A stretch of DNA of 64,000 bases from Pratylenchus scribneri. Lineage: Eukaryota > Nematoda > Chromadorea > Rhabditida > Pratylenchidae. The notes beneath the pieces are model-generated. The model saw nothing but the letters and a program-made list of their open reading frames with translations, did not search any database and was not told the DNA's origin. Positions 1-11,600 of the stretch are shown here, one piece after another (the first letter of the stretch is position 1; each line of letters begins with the position of its first letter). A program made the translations under genes and the position numbers. The stretch spans positions 2,418,001 through 2,482,000 of the forward strand of contig JAQSEB010000021.1 in assembly GCA_030063045.1 (NCBI GenBank), in the 5' to 3' direction.

Positions 1-1491
1 GCTGGCGGCATTTTATTTGCCTTTATATATCATAAAATATTTCCATTTGATTCAGATTAAACAAAAATTGAGGAAGAAAAACCGAAATTATAAATATATT
101 TTATTTATTGACCAAGTGAATTGCGCAAGAATAATAAAAAAAAAATTGATAAGATGTATGCAAAAAATATTCCAAATAATTTTTTTTAATTAAATAGTTT
201 AATTGCACCTGCTGCTAATACTCAATTTGAGATAAGAAATGTGTGAATATTTTCAGCTATATGAATTCATACTTTATTTTAAATGCCATCTGGACACTGC
301 CATTTTGCAATTTTGGATAAATTCTTTGAAATAAATTCAATTAATTGACAAAATTTCCAGCCTCGCTGAATCTATAATTCATAAAGCCGTTTTTCAGAAA
401 ATTGGTAGCTTCATATTTATTATTATATTAGCTATAAAATTGATATCAATTGCAATTGCAATTGTTTGATTTTTAGCCATAATTTGAACCAAAAATCCTT
501 TGATTCTAAGTTCTAACTGGAGTAAGATAAAGTCTTTTTTAATCGAGATCCTCGGTTTCGGTTTTCTAGTTTTTCGATTTTTTTGTAAATTTTCACCATA
601 TTTGGCTTAAATTCGTATTTTTATATATTATTGTCATAATTAATCTAAGCTGAAGTTTTAATGTTAATTATAGCCTATGGTCTTAGTATTAGGACTTAGA
701 TTAAGTTTAAAAGTTTGAATTGGATTGTGACCATTAATTCAAAATTAAAATAGTATTCTCGATTAGCCAATGCAAAATATGTTCCTGATTACCCAATGCA
801 AAAGCCAATTTCAGAATTGCTTAAAATCTTAATCTGACGATCAATTTTCCAAAGCCCTATTATATATCCACCATTACAATTAATATTAATTATAAATTTA
901 TTATTTCGTTATTTTATTACTCATCCTCTGCTGCTTTTCTCATTGGAAAACTTTTGAAAGATAAGAGGGAAGATAAATGACATTTTGTTTTTTGGCCTAA
1001 TAAATAACACAAATGTCTCTAATATATAATTATGAGTCATCTAAATTTAAAAATCCACTTTCCACTCCCAAATTTTTATTTTATTTCTTCATTTTATGGA
1101 GGAAAAAACCAATCTAGGGACACTTTCTTCATCCAAAATTTCCTAATAAGTAATGTTTGCTCGCCATTTTTCCACCCTCCTCCTCAATTAATTTTTTTAT
1201 TTCATTATCATTACCATGATAATAATTCTCCATTCACTTTAGAAATCAGGAGAAATGAGATAACGGCTATATATTTAAGGCGTCATTTTATTGAAGAACT
1301 ATGGACTTTCTCTTCTTATTAAATAATTTTTTCAAAATTCGATTTTAATTTGCCGTCCAACCATAAGACACAATTCTTAAGCCTTTTAATCAGTTTAGAT
1401 TTATTGTCATTTTTAAACAATTGAATGGTTAAGCAAATTTTGGCCAAGCCCAAATTTAGCGTGTCTAATTAAAAATTTGATTAGAAAGAAC
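1..1491. other. AT-rich intergenic DNA, no gene supported
   Basis: No exon with good codon texture or matching splice sites is visible. The one open frame (1032-1322) is low-complexity, rich in Phe, His and Asn, and lies in AT-rich DNA, so it is probably chance. Positions about 416-505 hold a dispersed repeat (attagctataaaattgata, then a stretch containing gaaccaaaa) that recurs at about 17085-17170 inside an intron of the next gene. Confidence 0.6.
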
Positions 1492-1874
1492 CAGTGTTGA
1501 GCATTTCAAAATTTGCTCGTACTCGTACTCGTACTCGTACTTTCGTACCACCCATTTTTGGGCCTCGTATCTCGTACTCGTACCTCGTACTTTCTCGTAC
1601 TTACTTGAAATCAAAAATTACGACTTTTTGAAATAAATTTTTATTTTTTAATCAAAAATAGATATATTTTTGTCAAAATTGATATATTTTTGTCAAAATA
1701 GAGACATTTTTTGTTGAATTGCATAGATATGGAACAAATTTTTTTCAATTTTCTTCTAAAATTTTAACTTTATATCGTACTTTTATCGTACTTTTTGGTA
1801 CGACTAAGTACGAGGAAAAATCGGCTCGTATTCGTACACGTATTTCGTAGTACGAGTACGAGTGTTCAACACTG
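1492..1874. mobile_element. hAT-like MITE (non-autonomous DNA transposon)
   Basis: The element begins CAGTGTTGAGCA and ends with the inverted match TGTTCAACACTG. Both subterminal regions are packed with copies of CTCGTA / TACGAG in opposite orientation, as is common in hAT-derived miniature elements. The flanking octamers are GAAAGAAC (1484-1491) and GAATGAAC (1875-1882), an 8-bp target duplication with one mismatch, the length expected of hAT transposases. At 383 bp it has no coding capacity. The middle is AT-rich with short TTTTTGTCAAAA repeats. Confidence 0.8.
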
Positions 1875-1897
1875 GAATGAACCCTAAAATATCAATC

Positions 1898-2382
1898 TGT
1901 CGCCAATGGCGACCTTTGGAATTAACAATCTTTGCATTTTATTTTGGTTTTTTATCTCATTTTAATCAAAATTTATCAATCATTTTCTCCTCGTCTTATA
2001 TTACCTTTGGCAAATTTATTATTCAGTGAATCCATATTTTTGCCGCATTTTTCCTTCAATCCATTCATAATATATTCATAAATCAATTTTGTTTCCCTTC
2101 AATCAAACTCCGCCCATCCCTTTTTCACTTAACCTTACCTTTTTTCAGAATTCACAATTCGTATACTTTTTTCAATTTTTAATCGAAAATAAATAAATTG
2201 GAAAATTTTAATTTTTATTCATTTTTTTTTTGGGGAATTAGTTGAAATTGGGGAAGTGCATTGACGGGAAAAGAGTTCATCGAATTCGGAAAGGTTATTG
2301 AATTTGATTTGGTGCCTCGAATTTTTGGTTATATTGTGGACTGCGGGTTGATCCACCCGCCCATCGAATTTGGTCCACGATA
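1898..2382 (+). repeat. 5' LTR of the BEL/Pao element
   Basis: 485 bp, starting TGTCGCC and ending CCACGATA; the matching copy is at 13904-14389. The first bases form a perfect hairpin (GTCGCC-AAT-GGCGAC). Overlapping AATAAA hexamers at 2188-2197 are candidate polyadenylation signals. The boundary is fixed by where the copies diverge and by the CAATC duplication; the end is GATA rather than the usual CA. Confidence 0.93.
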
Positions 2383-3265
2383 TAATTTTGGAGCCCCGTA
2401 CGGGTCATTTGAACGAAAAAGCCGCCGGAAAAGGCTAATTTTGTGGAAATTGCGGATTATTTATTGGAAATTTGGAATATTTGAAGGCGCCCCGGAGGCC
2501 CATTTGATTATTTATTGGAAAATTCGAATATTTGGAGTGCCACCGAAGGCCCATTTGCTTATTTTACGAAATTTCGCCACCGAAGGCACATTTACTTATA
2601 TTAACGGAATTTCGCCACCGAGGGCAATCTTTGGAAAGTTTATCGAGCAAACCCTTTCGAATTGAACAATTTTCGATTTTATTGATCCATTCATTGGGAC
2701 CAACGCATTTTTGTCCCATTTCTCATCGAATCGGAGAATTTTGCCCACAAGCCACTTTTCTATCTACTCTTTTGAGGCTTTACTCATTTTTTGTGTACCA
2801 TTCGGAGCAACCGAGGGTGCCCTTTTCATTTTTATCTGCGAATCTCCGGTCGTCAATTGTGTAAGAGGGAAGCATCGCTTTCCCCTAGCGCCGGACACCT
2901 GCATAAATTAGTGAGAGGCGAACTTTATATTGGAAAAATGAAGAGGCGGACTTTATTCTTTTCCCATTTTTCTATGAAATTGGTGCTTCCTCGCCGAAAG
3001 CAACCTTCATTCGAAAAAATTGTTTGGTCTTTGAACGGAAAATCGAATTGCTCTCTTTTAAGTTTATTGGATTGGTGAATTGAAAAATTGCTTGGACTTT
3101 TGATTTTGGTCTCGGAAATATTCGTAAATTCGTGTAAAGTTTCGGATTTTTGATTTACATTTACGAATTGTCGGATTTTCGGATTGTGAATTTGAATTTT
3201 TGTTGAATTTGGAAAAGAAAATTGTAAAAAATTCCTGGAATTTACTATAACTTGGAAAATTAAAA
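2383..3265 (+). other. Untranslated leader of the BEL/Pao element, with primer-binding site
   Basis: 883 bp between the 5' LTR and the gag start. A putative tRNA primer-binding site starts with TGGAGCCCCGTACGGG at 2389, six bases after the LTR; which tRNA it pairs with was not determined. Positions about 2470-2630 hold a degenerate short repeat with the recurring core CACCGAAGGC / CATTTG. Small overlapping open frames here (for example 2261-2665, which crosses the LTR edge) have no coding signature and are not called. Confidence 0.7.
2389..2404 (+). promoter_or_regulatory. Putative minus-strand primer-binding site
   Basis: TGGAGCCCCGTACGGG begins with TGG, the complement of the tRNA 3' CCA, and lies six bases inside the 5' LTR boundary, where reverse transcription is primed in LTR elements. 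The identity of the tRNA is unresolved. Confidence 0.55.
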
Positions 3266-5659
3266 ATGCAAAGGCGAACATCCGGCCCTATCAGAAGTGC
3301 TCTGGGACCCGCTTTGAAGCTCCTTCGCCAGCATCTCGCATCAGCACAAGTGACAATGAATTCAGAAATTTCACCCGAGAATGAAAGAGAGTTGAAGAAT
3401 GAAAGGAAAGTGATAACAGGAGTTCTCAATCGGGTGGAAAACCAAAACCAACTCTGGATCGAATATATCAATCAGCTGCCAGCAGATCAGATTCAGGCGG
3501 AGCAAGACTTGTATGACGCGTTTCCCCCGCGCCCTCCTCCGCCGGCTGAAGGTGCACCGCCCCAACCCGAGTACAAAACATTGGTAGAATGGATTGAACA
3601 AGGGCGATATATGTTAGATATGATTGAAGCAGCTTTAGAGGAGGATGAGGATGAACAGCCGGCCCATGTGCCCATTTTGGAAAATACGCGAGGCCCCAGA
3701 AGGGCGGATGCGGTAGCCACCAGCCACCCGCGCCTTCCGCAGATCGAAGTCCCAAAATTCAGTGGCGATCCCGCCAAATGGCCCCAGTTTTGGGGACTAT
3801 TCGAAAATTGTATTGACAGTCAGCCCGTTACCGGTATCGAAAAGATGAGCTATCTCGTGTCTCGCCTCGAAGGGAATGCCGCTAAATTGGTTGCCGGATA
3901 TATGCCCACAAATAAGAATTATACGACGGTGGTCAAATTATTGAAAGAGCGGTATGGGGATGAGCGAGTTATTTCCGAAGCACTCCAAAAAGAATTAATG
4001 AATTTGCCGCGTCCCAATGACACCGTTCATTCTTTGCGCACTTTTTCCGACTCAGTCGAGCGCATTTGTCGCCAACTCAAAGATCATCGCATTGAAGGGA
4101 ATAATCCGTTTTTTGTCACCGCTATCAGAGAACGTCTTCCTGAATCGGTTTTGACAAAATTGGTCGAGAAAGAAAGGGCGGAAAGAAGAGTGTGGAAATT
4201 TGATGATTTGAGGGAGGCATTGGGGGAAGTTGTCACAGTAATGGAAGATGTCAATCGAATTAAGGGGGGAAGTGATTCAAATCGAGTAAAGCATGTTTCC
4301 CCAACCCCGAATGTTCAGAATCGGCCAAATCAACGCTTTCAAACCGGGACCAATCGGGAGCGAACTTTTGTGACCCTTTCTGGAAATCCTCATTGTTCTC
4401 TCTGTTTTGGCGGTCATTTTCCCTCCGAATGTCCACAATACAAGAATGCATTCGAAAAATCAGCCAGATTGAAAGAGCAGAATCGATGTGTGAATTGTTT
4501 AAGGGGAAACCATGAAGTAAAGGATTGCACGAGCAATCGAAGGTGCCCGAACTGCGGCGGCAAACATCATAAGATGGTTTGTTTCAAGAGCCAAGGAAAT
4601 GGCCAAAATAACAATTTTGGGCGTCAAAATACAAATTCTACACCCCCCAAGTTGAATTTTGTCCCATCAAATTCTAATTCGAACAATGCCAATTTCGTTC
4701 CCATTAATTCCAAGCCATCAAATAGTGCCTCCAAATCGGCAATGGCTCCTACCTTGGTCGGTATTTCCACATTGGTGAAAAATGAGGCAAATTATTTGAA
4801 TGAGAATTGCGATGAAGAAAAGGTGGACTTGTATGAAAATTTTGGTAAATATGGCGAATTGAAAGGCCAAATAGAGGAAAATGAGATCGAAAATTTGAAA
4901 TTTGATGATAATGAAAAGAATTTAAATAATATGAAAATGGATGAGGGAAAATGGGAATTGGAAGCCGAAAATGGAAAATTTATGGGCATGAATGAGGATT
5001 TGCCAATCGAATTGGATGATGGCCAATTGAATGAATTGAAGAATTTGGAAAATGCAGAAGATTTGGATGGACTTGTAAAGCAAATCTCTGCCCTTTCGTA
5101 CCAGAATATTCAGAAATTGAGAAAAATGGACCATGCCTATTACATGACCAAAAAATTGACAATTTCTTCCAGGCGAAATCCCCGACATCAGCTTTCTGCA
5201 GTTGTTTTGTGCGATGGTGCTAGCGGATTCAATTATATTACCGATCAAATTGTCAGACGGCTTCACCCCCCAAAAATTCATCAGGAGAAAGTTGAAATTT
5301 ATGGGGTTGGGGCAAGAGAACCAATCAAAATTCGGTCACCAACTTATGCAGTGAAAATTAAAAGAATGGATGGGGAATGGGAAGAGTTGGAATTAAATTG
5401 GATTAAAGACTTTTGTAGTCCCTTCTTGACTGTGGAATGGAAATCGAATGGGGAAATACCGGAAATGGATGAAGTGGAATTGGGGAATGCCTTGAATTTT
5501 TCGGTTGAAGCGCCGGAGATTGTGATCAGTACCAGAGATATGTGGCGATTCATCGTTGGCACCAAACAAGTATACCACAAAGTTTTCGCAATTATGACGG
5601 TTTTTGGTCCAATGGTTGCCGGCGAATCATTTGTTGGGCCAACTAAAGAAAATCCATAG
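3266..5659 (+). CDS. gag: Gag-protease protein of BEL/Pao element
   Basis: The 797-residue frame starts at the ATG at 3266 after a 5' leader; the second element in the window starts gag at an equivalent place. Residues about 158-310 match the DUF1759-type gag core, including IPKFSGDP-like and ERICRQLK motifs also found in the second element. Three CCHC-like zinc knuckles follow at about 376-440 (CSLCFGGH..., CVNCLRGNHEVKDC, CPNCGGKHHKMVC), expected to bind RNA in the particle. An acidic linker leads to a DUF1758-like aspartic protease at about 640-770. Its active-site region reads LCDGASGFNYIT, so the Asp is followed by Gly-Ala rather than Ser/Thr-Gly. The frame ends at TAG 5657-5659, and the next frame is in the same phase. 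Confidence 0.93.
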   Translation: MQRRTSGPIRSALGPALKLLRQHLASAQVTMNSEISPENERELKNERKVITGVLNRVENQNQLWIEYINQLPADQIQAEQDLYDAFPPRPPPPAEGAPPQPEYKTLVEWIEQGRYMLDMIEAALEEDEDEQPAHVPILENTRGPRRADAVATSHPRLPQIEVPKFSGDPAKWPQFWGLFENCIDSQPVTGIEKMSYLVSRLEGNAAKLVAGYMPTNKNYTTVVKLLKERYGDERVISEALQKELMNLPRPNDTVHSLRTFSDSVERICRQLKDHRIEGNNPFFVTAIRERLPESVLTKLVEKERAERRVWKFDDLREALGEVVTVMEDVNRIKGGSDSNRVKHVSPTPNVQNRPNQRFQTGTNRERTFVTLSGNPHCSLCFGGHFPSECPQYKNAFEKSARLKEQNRCVNCLRGNHEVKDCTSNRRCPNCGGKHHKMVCFKSQGNGQNNNFGRQNTNSTPPKLNFVPSNSNSNNANFVPINSKPSNSASKSAMAPTLVGISTLVKNEANYLNENCDEEKVDLYENFGKYGELKGQIEENEIENLKFDDNEKNLNNMKMDEGKWELEAENGKFMGMNEDLPIELDDGQLNELKNLENAEDLDGLVKQISALSYQNIQKLRKMDHAYYMTKKLTISSRRNPRHQLSAVVLCDGASGFNYITDQIVRRLHPPKIHQEKVEIYGVGAREPIKIRSPTYAVKIKRMDGEWEELELNWIKDFCSPFLTVEWKSNGEIPEMDEVELGNALNFSVEAPEIVISTRDMWRFIVGTKQVYHKVFAIMTVFGPMVAGESFVGPTKENP
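5657..5659 (+). other. In-frame TAG between gag-protease and pol
   Basis: The TAG is followed by CCT and thirteen open codons up to the first Met of the pol frame at 5699, all in the gag phase. The related second element reads straight through the same point with sense codons (NGTLAALTAT... leading to PPPIDEEVIRKFWDLENVGI). The TAG is therefore either a programmed readthrough stop or a single nonsense change. No strong downstream pseudoknot was obvious by eye. Confidence 0.85.
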
Positions 5660-5698
5660 CCTTCTCTGGTTGCCATTAATGCTGAAAATATTGAACAA

Positions 5699-8600
5699 AT
5701 GCCGCCCGCTAATTCGGTCCAAGAATTTTGGAGTTTAGAAACAATTGGAATAACGGAAAATAATCCGGAAGAAGAAGAGGCTGATGCAGAAAGAAAGTTC
5801 TTGCAATCCATTAGACGTGAATCCAATGGACGATATGTGGTGAAATGGCCGTGGAGGCGTGAAAAATGGGAATTGGCTTCAAATTTTCGTCAAGCGCATA
5901 GCAGATTGTGTTCACTCGTTCGAAAGGAGGATCTTTTGGAGAAAATTGATGGATATTATAAGGATTGGATGAATCGGGGCATAATCGAAATCTCGGATTT
6001 CTCGACAAATAAATTGGAGCATTTCTTACCGCATCATGCGGTCATCACAAGCAAGCTCAGAATGGTGCACGACGCATCCAGTCATGAAAAGAATGAGCTC
6101 AGTCTAAATGATTGTCTATACAAAGGTCTCAATCAACTGCCAAAAATTGCATCTATTCTGCTTCGATCTCGTTCAACCGAAATTTTGCTGACGGCCGATG
6201 TTGAAAAAGCATTTACTTGTGTTGGGTTGGATGAAGGCGAACGAGATTTTTGCAAATTTTTATGGCTCAAAGATTTCAAAAAGCCATTGACTAATGAAAA
6301 TTTACTCATTTATCGCTTTGCTAGAGTTGGCTTTGGAATAACATGTGCCCCATATATGCTTTCGGGAGTGATCAAGGTTCATTTGGAGAAGCACTTCCCC
6401 GAATTAGCAGAGCGCTTTTTGGAAAATAATTATGTTGATAATTTGGCCATGATGTGCCAAAACAGCCAAGAAGCAATGGAAATGTACAAAAAATCGAAGG
6501 AAGCATTTGCTGGAGCACAAATGAACCTACGCGAATACACCACTAATTCTGTAATTGCTAGGGAAATGATTCCAAAGGATGAGTGCATTCAAGATGAATT
6601 AGTGAAATTTTTGGGCATAAAGTGGAACACTCATCGGGACTCCTTTATATTCGAATTCCCGGATGTTCCGGCAAGCAGAGCTCCAACTCGGCGGGTAGTG
6701 TTGAGTGTGATGGCTGGCCATTATGACCCGTTGGGGTTAACCGGTCCGGCAATGCTTTATGCAAAAATATTGTTTCAAAAATTATGGGGAGAGAAAAGCA
6801 ATTGGGATTCCCCTTTAATTGGTGAAGAAAAGGCGAATTGGATGTTCATTTTGGACCATTGGCGGGGACAAAAAATCGAGATCCCGCGCTATTTTCTGTT
6901 TCAAAATTCGGAGAATGTCGGAGTCCACGCCTTTGTGGATGCGTCGGATTGTTCTTTTGCGGCTGCCATTTATATTGTTTGTGGGCCAATGGAAAATCGA
7001 AATTCGTCGTTGGTGTTCTCGAAAAATCGCCTGAAGCCAGCAAAACGGGCGAAAACATTGACCATTCATAAGCTTGAATTGTTCGGAATTCTGTTGGGCA
7101 TTCGAACGTTGAAATTTGTGATGGAAGAAATGAAAGTCGATTCAAAGGATATTCATTTGTGGTCTGATTCGCAGGTGGCATTAGCCTGGCTCCGGACAAA
7201 GGAACCCCAACCGGCAATAATTGACAGACGAATCAAAGAAATTAGGACTTTAGAGAATTGTGTTTTCCACTATGTGCGAACGAAGCAAAATCCGGCGGAT
7301 ATGGCCACGAGAGGCACAACTCCGGAAGGTTTACGCAATTCGAATATGTGGTGGAAAGGACCGGAATGGTTGACGGATAAGAGTTTGTGGCCGAATGAAA
7401 TTGAATTTGAATTGAAGGGGGATGATGAGGAGAAAATTCCGACCATGATGACGGATGAAGTATTTGTTGGAATTGGTGGAATATTGGGAAAGAATGAATG
7501 GCTAATTGATCCAGAAAAGTATAGCGCATGGTATAAACTCATTAATGTTGTGGAAAATTGTTTGAAATTCATTTTGAAAATCGGGAATGAAAAAATGTGG
7601 CAAAATCCAATTTTCAAATGGTTCATGAGCCATAAAGATGGAATCGATTCTGTGCCAAATAGAAGGAAATGTGCGGAATATATAATTATGAATCAAGCTC
7701 AAAAATTTGAATGGGAAAATTTGAAAAAGTATGACGTTTATGAAGACGAATTGGGGATGTTGAGATTGCACACACGAATGGGAAATAGCGATTGCAATTA
7801 TGAACAAAAATTTCCCCTGGTTTTGCCGAAATCAGCTGTTACGTTTCTAAAATTGAAGGAAATTCACGTGAAATTGTGTCATGCTGGTGTTGAAACCACA
7901 TTAACGGAATTCTTGAGCCAATTTTGGTCCCCCCAAGCGAGAAAGCAGACCAGACAAATGGTCAAGAAATGCCTTCAATGTCGGCGCGCTCATTCAGCTC
8001 AATTCGCTCTCCCGAGAATGCCTCCTCATCCATCAAGAAGGACAAGAGCAAGCGCACCGTTTCTTCACATTGGGGTGGATTATGCCGGGCCAACCCTTAC
8101 GAGGTTGCCCGAGGGGAACATTGTGAAAGTGTGGTTGGTGCTTATCACCTGCTTGATGACAAGAGCTGTGTATATTGAACCAACACTTGATATGACCACC
8201 GACTCGTTCTTGAATGTTTTTCGCCGTTTTGTTGCTCGGAGAGGTCGCCCCGAAACTTGTCTCAGCGATAATGGTTCACAATTCGTCCTTGCAAATAAAA
8301 CAATTCAACTTTTGACGGATGGCACGAAAGGGGAAATCAAATGGCGCTTCCTTCCCGCCCTCTCCCCGTGGGCGGGTGGAGTTTATGAGAGACTCATTAA
8401 GTTGGCAAAGGATGGGTTCAGAAGGTCATTGGGCAGATTGATTCTGCCATTTGATGAATTGCTCTCGTTCTGCGCCGAAATTGAGTTTTCGATGAACTCT
8501 AGGCCCATAACGTATGTGTCGGATGCTGCCGGTGAACCTCGACCCTTGAGACCAATCGATTTCATCCACCCGAAGGGGATACATTCGATTGAAATAATCG

Positions 8601-11600
8601 ATCGGGATTTCTTTGAAATCGAGAAAAGGTCCCCCCAAAATCGATTAGCCGCCGAATTTCAGAGTAATGTGGAATCTTTGGAAATGTTTTTCGATCGTTG
8701 GAGGAAGGAGTATTTGAATGTTCTCCGGGAAAGATCAAAAGGGAACCACGTTGGACCGGCAAGACTCACCAAAAGGGAACCGAAGTTGGGCGAAATAGTT
8801 TTGATTAGGGAAGATCATATTAGCCGAAATAATTGGCCAATGGGAAAAATAATAGAATTGGAAGGAAAGGAAGGTGCCATTCGAAGCGTTAAATTGAAAT
8901 TGACCAGCGGAAAAATTTGGGTGCGCCCAGTTTCTCGATTGCATCCGCTGGAAACAGATTTGGATGATGGAAGAGAAACGGAGAGTACAAATGTGGAAAG
9001 GGAAAAAGTGAATGAAAATTTCCGAGTTGCGAAGGAAATCACGGTTTTGGCGCCTGAAAAAGTTGGAGAAAACAAGCACGGAATGGTCACAAGAGCAAAG
9101 GCAAAGTTGGGAATGGCTTCCATTTCGTTAATTTCCCTCATTTTCTTGTCCATTTTTGGTATTTTGAATTGTTCACCCATAAAATTCACGAATATGAGCG
9201 ACTGCAGAGGTTGTTTGGTCCAATGCTCCGAAAATGGAATTCATGCGCTCGTCCCTCGCCCATTTGAGAAGGCGGAAATTTGTTGCCAGGACCTATGTGT
9301 TGTGCGCACCCATGTTGATAAAATAGACTTCAATCTACCGACGGAAATTTTGTTGAACAAATTTTCTTGTGAAATTAAATTTTGGAAAAACAATGCACCC
9401 AATCCCCATGAAAAGTCAATCAAATGCGAAGCATTGCATGAATGCCAAGTTTTGAAATGTAGCTGGTGCCTTGACCTGATTCTCAACCCATTTTGTTCTC
9501 CAAAAATGGCCATTTTTGTATTTGGCACTTTGCTTTTATTCGGCTACTTCGCAATTTGTTGCTTAGCCCGAACTATGAAATGCTGTTCCAGTAAATTACG
9601 CCATTTGTGCTCAGCCATCATTTATATTTTGGCCGTTCCAGTTAGTCTTTGGAAATGGTTAAGGTGGGGAAAGCCCATCGACCCGAATGCCGCTAGGCAA
9701 ACTGTTAAGCAAAAAATCCGAAATATCAAAAAAGGAGTGGCAAAAACAAGTCTAAATTGGCGTCAAAGAAGTTTGAAAGCAGCGGGACTGATTATCGTAC
9801 TTTTTATGGTTTTTGATAACTCGAATGCGAAATTGTTGGACAAATTGAACGATGAAAGGAATGAGCAGATAAGAAATGAAAGGCAATGGAAATTGGAAAC
9901 TTTTTCAAAATACGATCTGGTATTAGTCCTGATTTTGGGAATTGCGTTGATTTATTTGGGATGGATCTTTGTGATTCTTGAAGAGAGGGTGATGGAGGAA
10001 ATGGAAAACGAGAGGCGAGAATTAATGCGGATTGAAAGAATTAGGCGAAGGTATCAACGGAGAGACCGACGGGTGCATTGGGCGATTGTTTTGTTACTTT
10101 TGATGGCTTCCCCACAAGTTGGCGCCTTTTCAAATATCGTTTCCATTGTCAGCCAGAGCCAACATTGTAGCCAGAACGGTCAGGAAATGATTTGTAAATT
10201 GTCAAGTTCGAACACATTAACCTTGCTGCCAATGGGGCAAACCAATGTAATGCTCATCAATGACGAAACGAATGGAACATTAGGCACATTATCAGTTATT
10301 ATGCATAAATTGACTAAAAAATGTTCGGCGAAGATTAAAAGATTCACACGGTCCTATGAAATGGACGTGGAGGTCAAGAGAAGATGCCCTGGGGCAGGAA
10401 ATTGTCAATGGGGAAGTTGTGAGGAATTAGGAAAAGAAAGTTTGGTAGATGAAATGGAAAACAATCATTTGCCGGGGCACACATTTTGCCAACATGTGCC
10501 TTCACAATCTTCGGATCTTTGCCCTCTGGGGGTGCCCATTGTTCAAATGATTACTGGCCCCCAATCGTGCCTTTTTTATCGGCAATTTGCTCGACCAAAG
10601 GGCGATAATGTTTATAAAATATTGGAGTGCACCGATTGGGAAAATGTATTAAAGGCGGAGGCAACGTTGGAAATTGATGGGAAGGTGCAATCTCACTCCA
10701 TATGGCTTCAAGCAGCCCAAAAACACCGTTGGAATACAATTAGCTTCACGCCATTGTCAATAACGTCGACCGATCCCATTTCAATGAGGCAAAAATTCCT
10801 GCTCGGGAAGGATGGAGTGGCGGTTCTCCCCGAAAAAACACAATGGGGTGACCTATTTTGTGAAAATAAAGAAAGGGCTAACAATTTTGACTGTCAAATT
10901 GCCTTGGAAGCATGCCAAGATTGTCAGATTGGACAAACATCTGTTAAATGCAATTGTAGGGGATTTGATGGGGAGGAAATAATGGGGAACATCGAAAATA
11001 GTCTGCCATTGAGCATGGGAAATCATCGCTTATATTCCGAGAAGGATGAAATATTTGTCGAGCAAGAGTATAGTGCAGTCCAGCTAAATGTTGATATTGA
11101 AGGATTGGAATTGGTTCACAAATCACAACAAGCTGAATGCCGAATTGAGGTGGAGGAATTGCAAGGGTGCTATCAATGCGCCACTGGGGCGGAATTGAAG
11201 GCAAAATGTTGGTCTGATGGACCAAAATTCATGGCTAGCGTTGAATGTGCCGAATTGCAATTTGTCCTTCATTGTTCGAAGGAAGGTGAACAAAATACTG
11301 CAATAATCCCCTCAAATGCTGAAAAATTCGAAAAGAAGTGCATTGCGAAATGTCCATCCAATTCGGTTGAGTTGCAACTGAAAGGCCAATTGTATTATGT
11401 CCCCCCAAAATTTAACGAAATATTGAAGCAAAAGATTGTGGGTGAAAATGCTGGAGGGGAAGGACAAAATTGGGGTAGTTATGCCGAGAATACAGTGGAA
11501 AGTGTGAAAGGCCTTTTGGATTTTTCATTCGATCCATTCATTTTATTTTCTAAATTTTTCTCCCTCGCAAAATACGGTTTTCTCATCCTTATATTTTTGC

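Noticed and set aside
1032..1322. 96-codon open frame upstream of the MITE
   Set aside because: Composition matches AT-rich noncoding DNA and there are no convincing flanking splice or promoter signals.
2261..2911. Small open frames in the retroelement leader
   Set aside because: They overlap one another, one crosses the LTR boundary, and none has family motifs; gag begins later at 3266.
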